Shown here piece after piece: positions 63,600-64,000 of a stretch of DNA of 64,000 nt; positions within the stretch are counted from its first letter, which is position 1, and every line of letters starts with the position of its first letter. Where the stretch lies: positions 142,440 to 206,439 of the forward strand of contig JAFKJU010000025.1 in assembly GCA_017305935.1 (NCBI GenBank), read 5' to 3'. The notes beneath the pieces are model-generated. The model was not told the DNA's origin and did not search any database. It worked only from the letters and a program-made list of their open reading frames with translations. The position numbers were made by a program, and so were the translations under genes. Source of the stretch: Hyphomicrobiales bacterium (lineage in GTDB: Bacteria > Pseudomonadota > Alphaproteobacteria > Rhizobiales > Rhizobiaceae).

Positions 63600-63755
63600 A
63601 TGCTTCCCGCAATCTGCCTTGTCGGCATGCTCTGCGGCTCGGTTCTCGCCATCCTCGTGGCTGGCAGGAGCGATCGTTCCGCCATGCTCGAAGACTCCAT
63701 CGGGATGGGCGCAACGCATGAGTATCCTGCCGTCACGGACGGCCGGCTTCGATGA
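63600..63755 (+). CDS. possible 51-residue small exported or membrane protein
   Basis: Frame begins MLPAICLVGMLCGSVLAILV, a single hydrophobic helix or signal peptide, followed by a polar tail of about 30 residues. A TTG five codons earlier has AAGGA nine bases upstream and could be the start. No family recognised. Confidence 0.35.
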   Translation: MLPAICLVGMLCGSVLAILVAGRSDRSAMLEDSIGMGATHEYPAVTDGRLR

Positions 63756-63761
63756 GAGAAC

Positions 63762-63792
63762 CCCGGCTTGGCAACTATCGTTGCCAGCCGGG
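63762..63792. terminator. long hairpin downstream of pseudoazurin gene
   Basis: CCCGGC plus TGGCAAC pair with GTTGCCA plus GCCGGG around TATC, with one bulged T. It lies 57 bases beyond the pseudoazurin stop on the minus strand and just after the small plus-strand frame. T-runs are lacking on both sides. Confidence 0.5.
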
Positions 63793-63849
63793 AACGGGGA
63801 GTGCCGTCGATGACGGCCCTCCCCGCATCGCACTTTTGCGGGAAATGCC

Positions 63850-64000
63850 TTATTTCGCCGCAGCGACGGCCTTTTCGAGGCGGTCCTGCACCGGCTTCGG
63901 CTTCTTGGCGGCCATGATGGCGTCGAGATTGGCGGGATGATCGCCGACGACGATCAGGGCGGCCATGCCCATCGCATAATGCGGCGTGCATTTGACGAGA
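63850..64000 (-). CDS. pseudoazurin (5' end outside window)
   Basis: Only the last 49 or so codons are present. They hold the type 1 copper loop [10 protein letters not shown] with the Cys, His and Met ligands, then [15 protein letters not shown] and a helical C-terminus [19 protein letters not shown], matching pseudoazurins. This periplasmic blue copper protein donates electrons to copper nitrite reductase and other denitrification enzymes. The N-terminus, with the fourth ligand (His) and signal peptide, lies beyond the right edge. Confidence 0.92.
   Translation of the reverse strand, partial: LVKCTPHYAMGMAALIVVGDHPANLDAIMAAKKPKPVQDRLEKAVAAAK

Larger units (their letters stand above)
63413..63849. 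other. intergenic region with small frame and hairpin
   Basis: 437 bases between the exporter and the pseudoazurin stop. It contains a six-codon frame (at 63568), the small membrane-type frame at 63600 and a long hairpin; otherwise I see nothing coding. Confidence 0.4.

Overview
The window is GC-rich, densely packed alphaproteobacterial DNA. Gene content points to the Rhizobiaceae (Rhizobium/Ensifer/Shinella/Agrobacterium type). Signs are an ExoY-like exopolysaccharide locus, many paralogous amino-acid and peptide ABC transporters each with its own regulator, OxyR-KatG, pipecolate catabolism, pseudoazurin, and intergenic palindromes of a rhizobial style. I cannot name the species. I saw no insertion sequence, tRNA, rRNA, CRISPR array or phage gene.

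Layout. 1-4100 (minus): exopolysaccharide operon running ExoY-type priming transferase, family 2 glycosyltransferase, Wzz-type chain-length protein and an O-antigen ligase/polymerase cut by the left edge, with an orphan LuxR-type regulator beside it (4457-5239). 5428-12326: a HemK-like methyltransferase divergent from a tightly coupled operon of AsnB-like amidotransferase, acyl carrier protein, AMP-forming ligase, NadE-like amide ligase and an alpha/beta thioesterase with cysteine in the nucleophile position. This looks like a small biosynthetic cluster that activates, carries, amidates and releases an acyl group, and it is the best candidate for an undescribed system here. Next come zwf and an M20 peptidase gene with its middle missing.

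14885-21331: a polar amino-acid ABC transporter in one minus-strand transcription unit with an acyl-CoA dehydrogenase and a CaiB-type CoA transferase, divergent from a HutC-type GntR regulator, with a perfect palindrome between them. 21328-26962: an Lrp-type regulator divergent from a CtlX-like citrulline hydrolase, a DDAH-like dimethylarginine hydrolase and a complete amino-acid ABC transporter, which can be read as methylarginine to citrulline to ornithine. 27177-30465: divergent oxyR and katG.

30809-42348 (minus): one long operon for alternative complex III (ActA to ActF), a SCO copper chaperone and an A2-type caa3 cytochrome oxidase, a complete quinol-to-oxygen branch that bypasses the bc1 complex. 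42494-44864: LysR regulator divergent from a class III PLP enzyme. 44884-53179: RpiR regulator, MlrC-like M81 protein and an oligopeptide-type ABC transporter. 53306-58551: VOC protein, L-pipecolate catabolism (AmaB- and AmaA-like) with its LysR regulator, a stand-alone Lrp ligand domain and a GNAT acetyltransferase. 58574-63412: DeoR regulator, an AdeRS-like two-component system, several very small membrane ORFs and a 14-TM DHA2 drug exporter. The right edge cuts a pseudoazurin gene.
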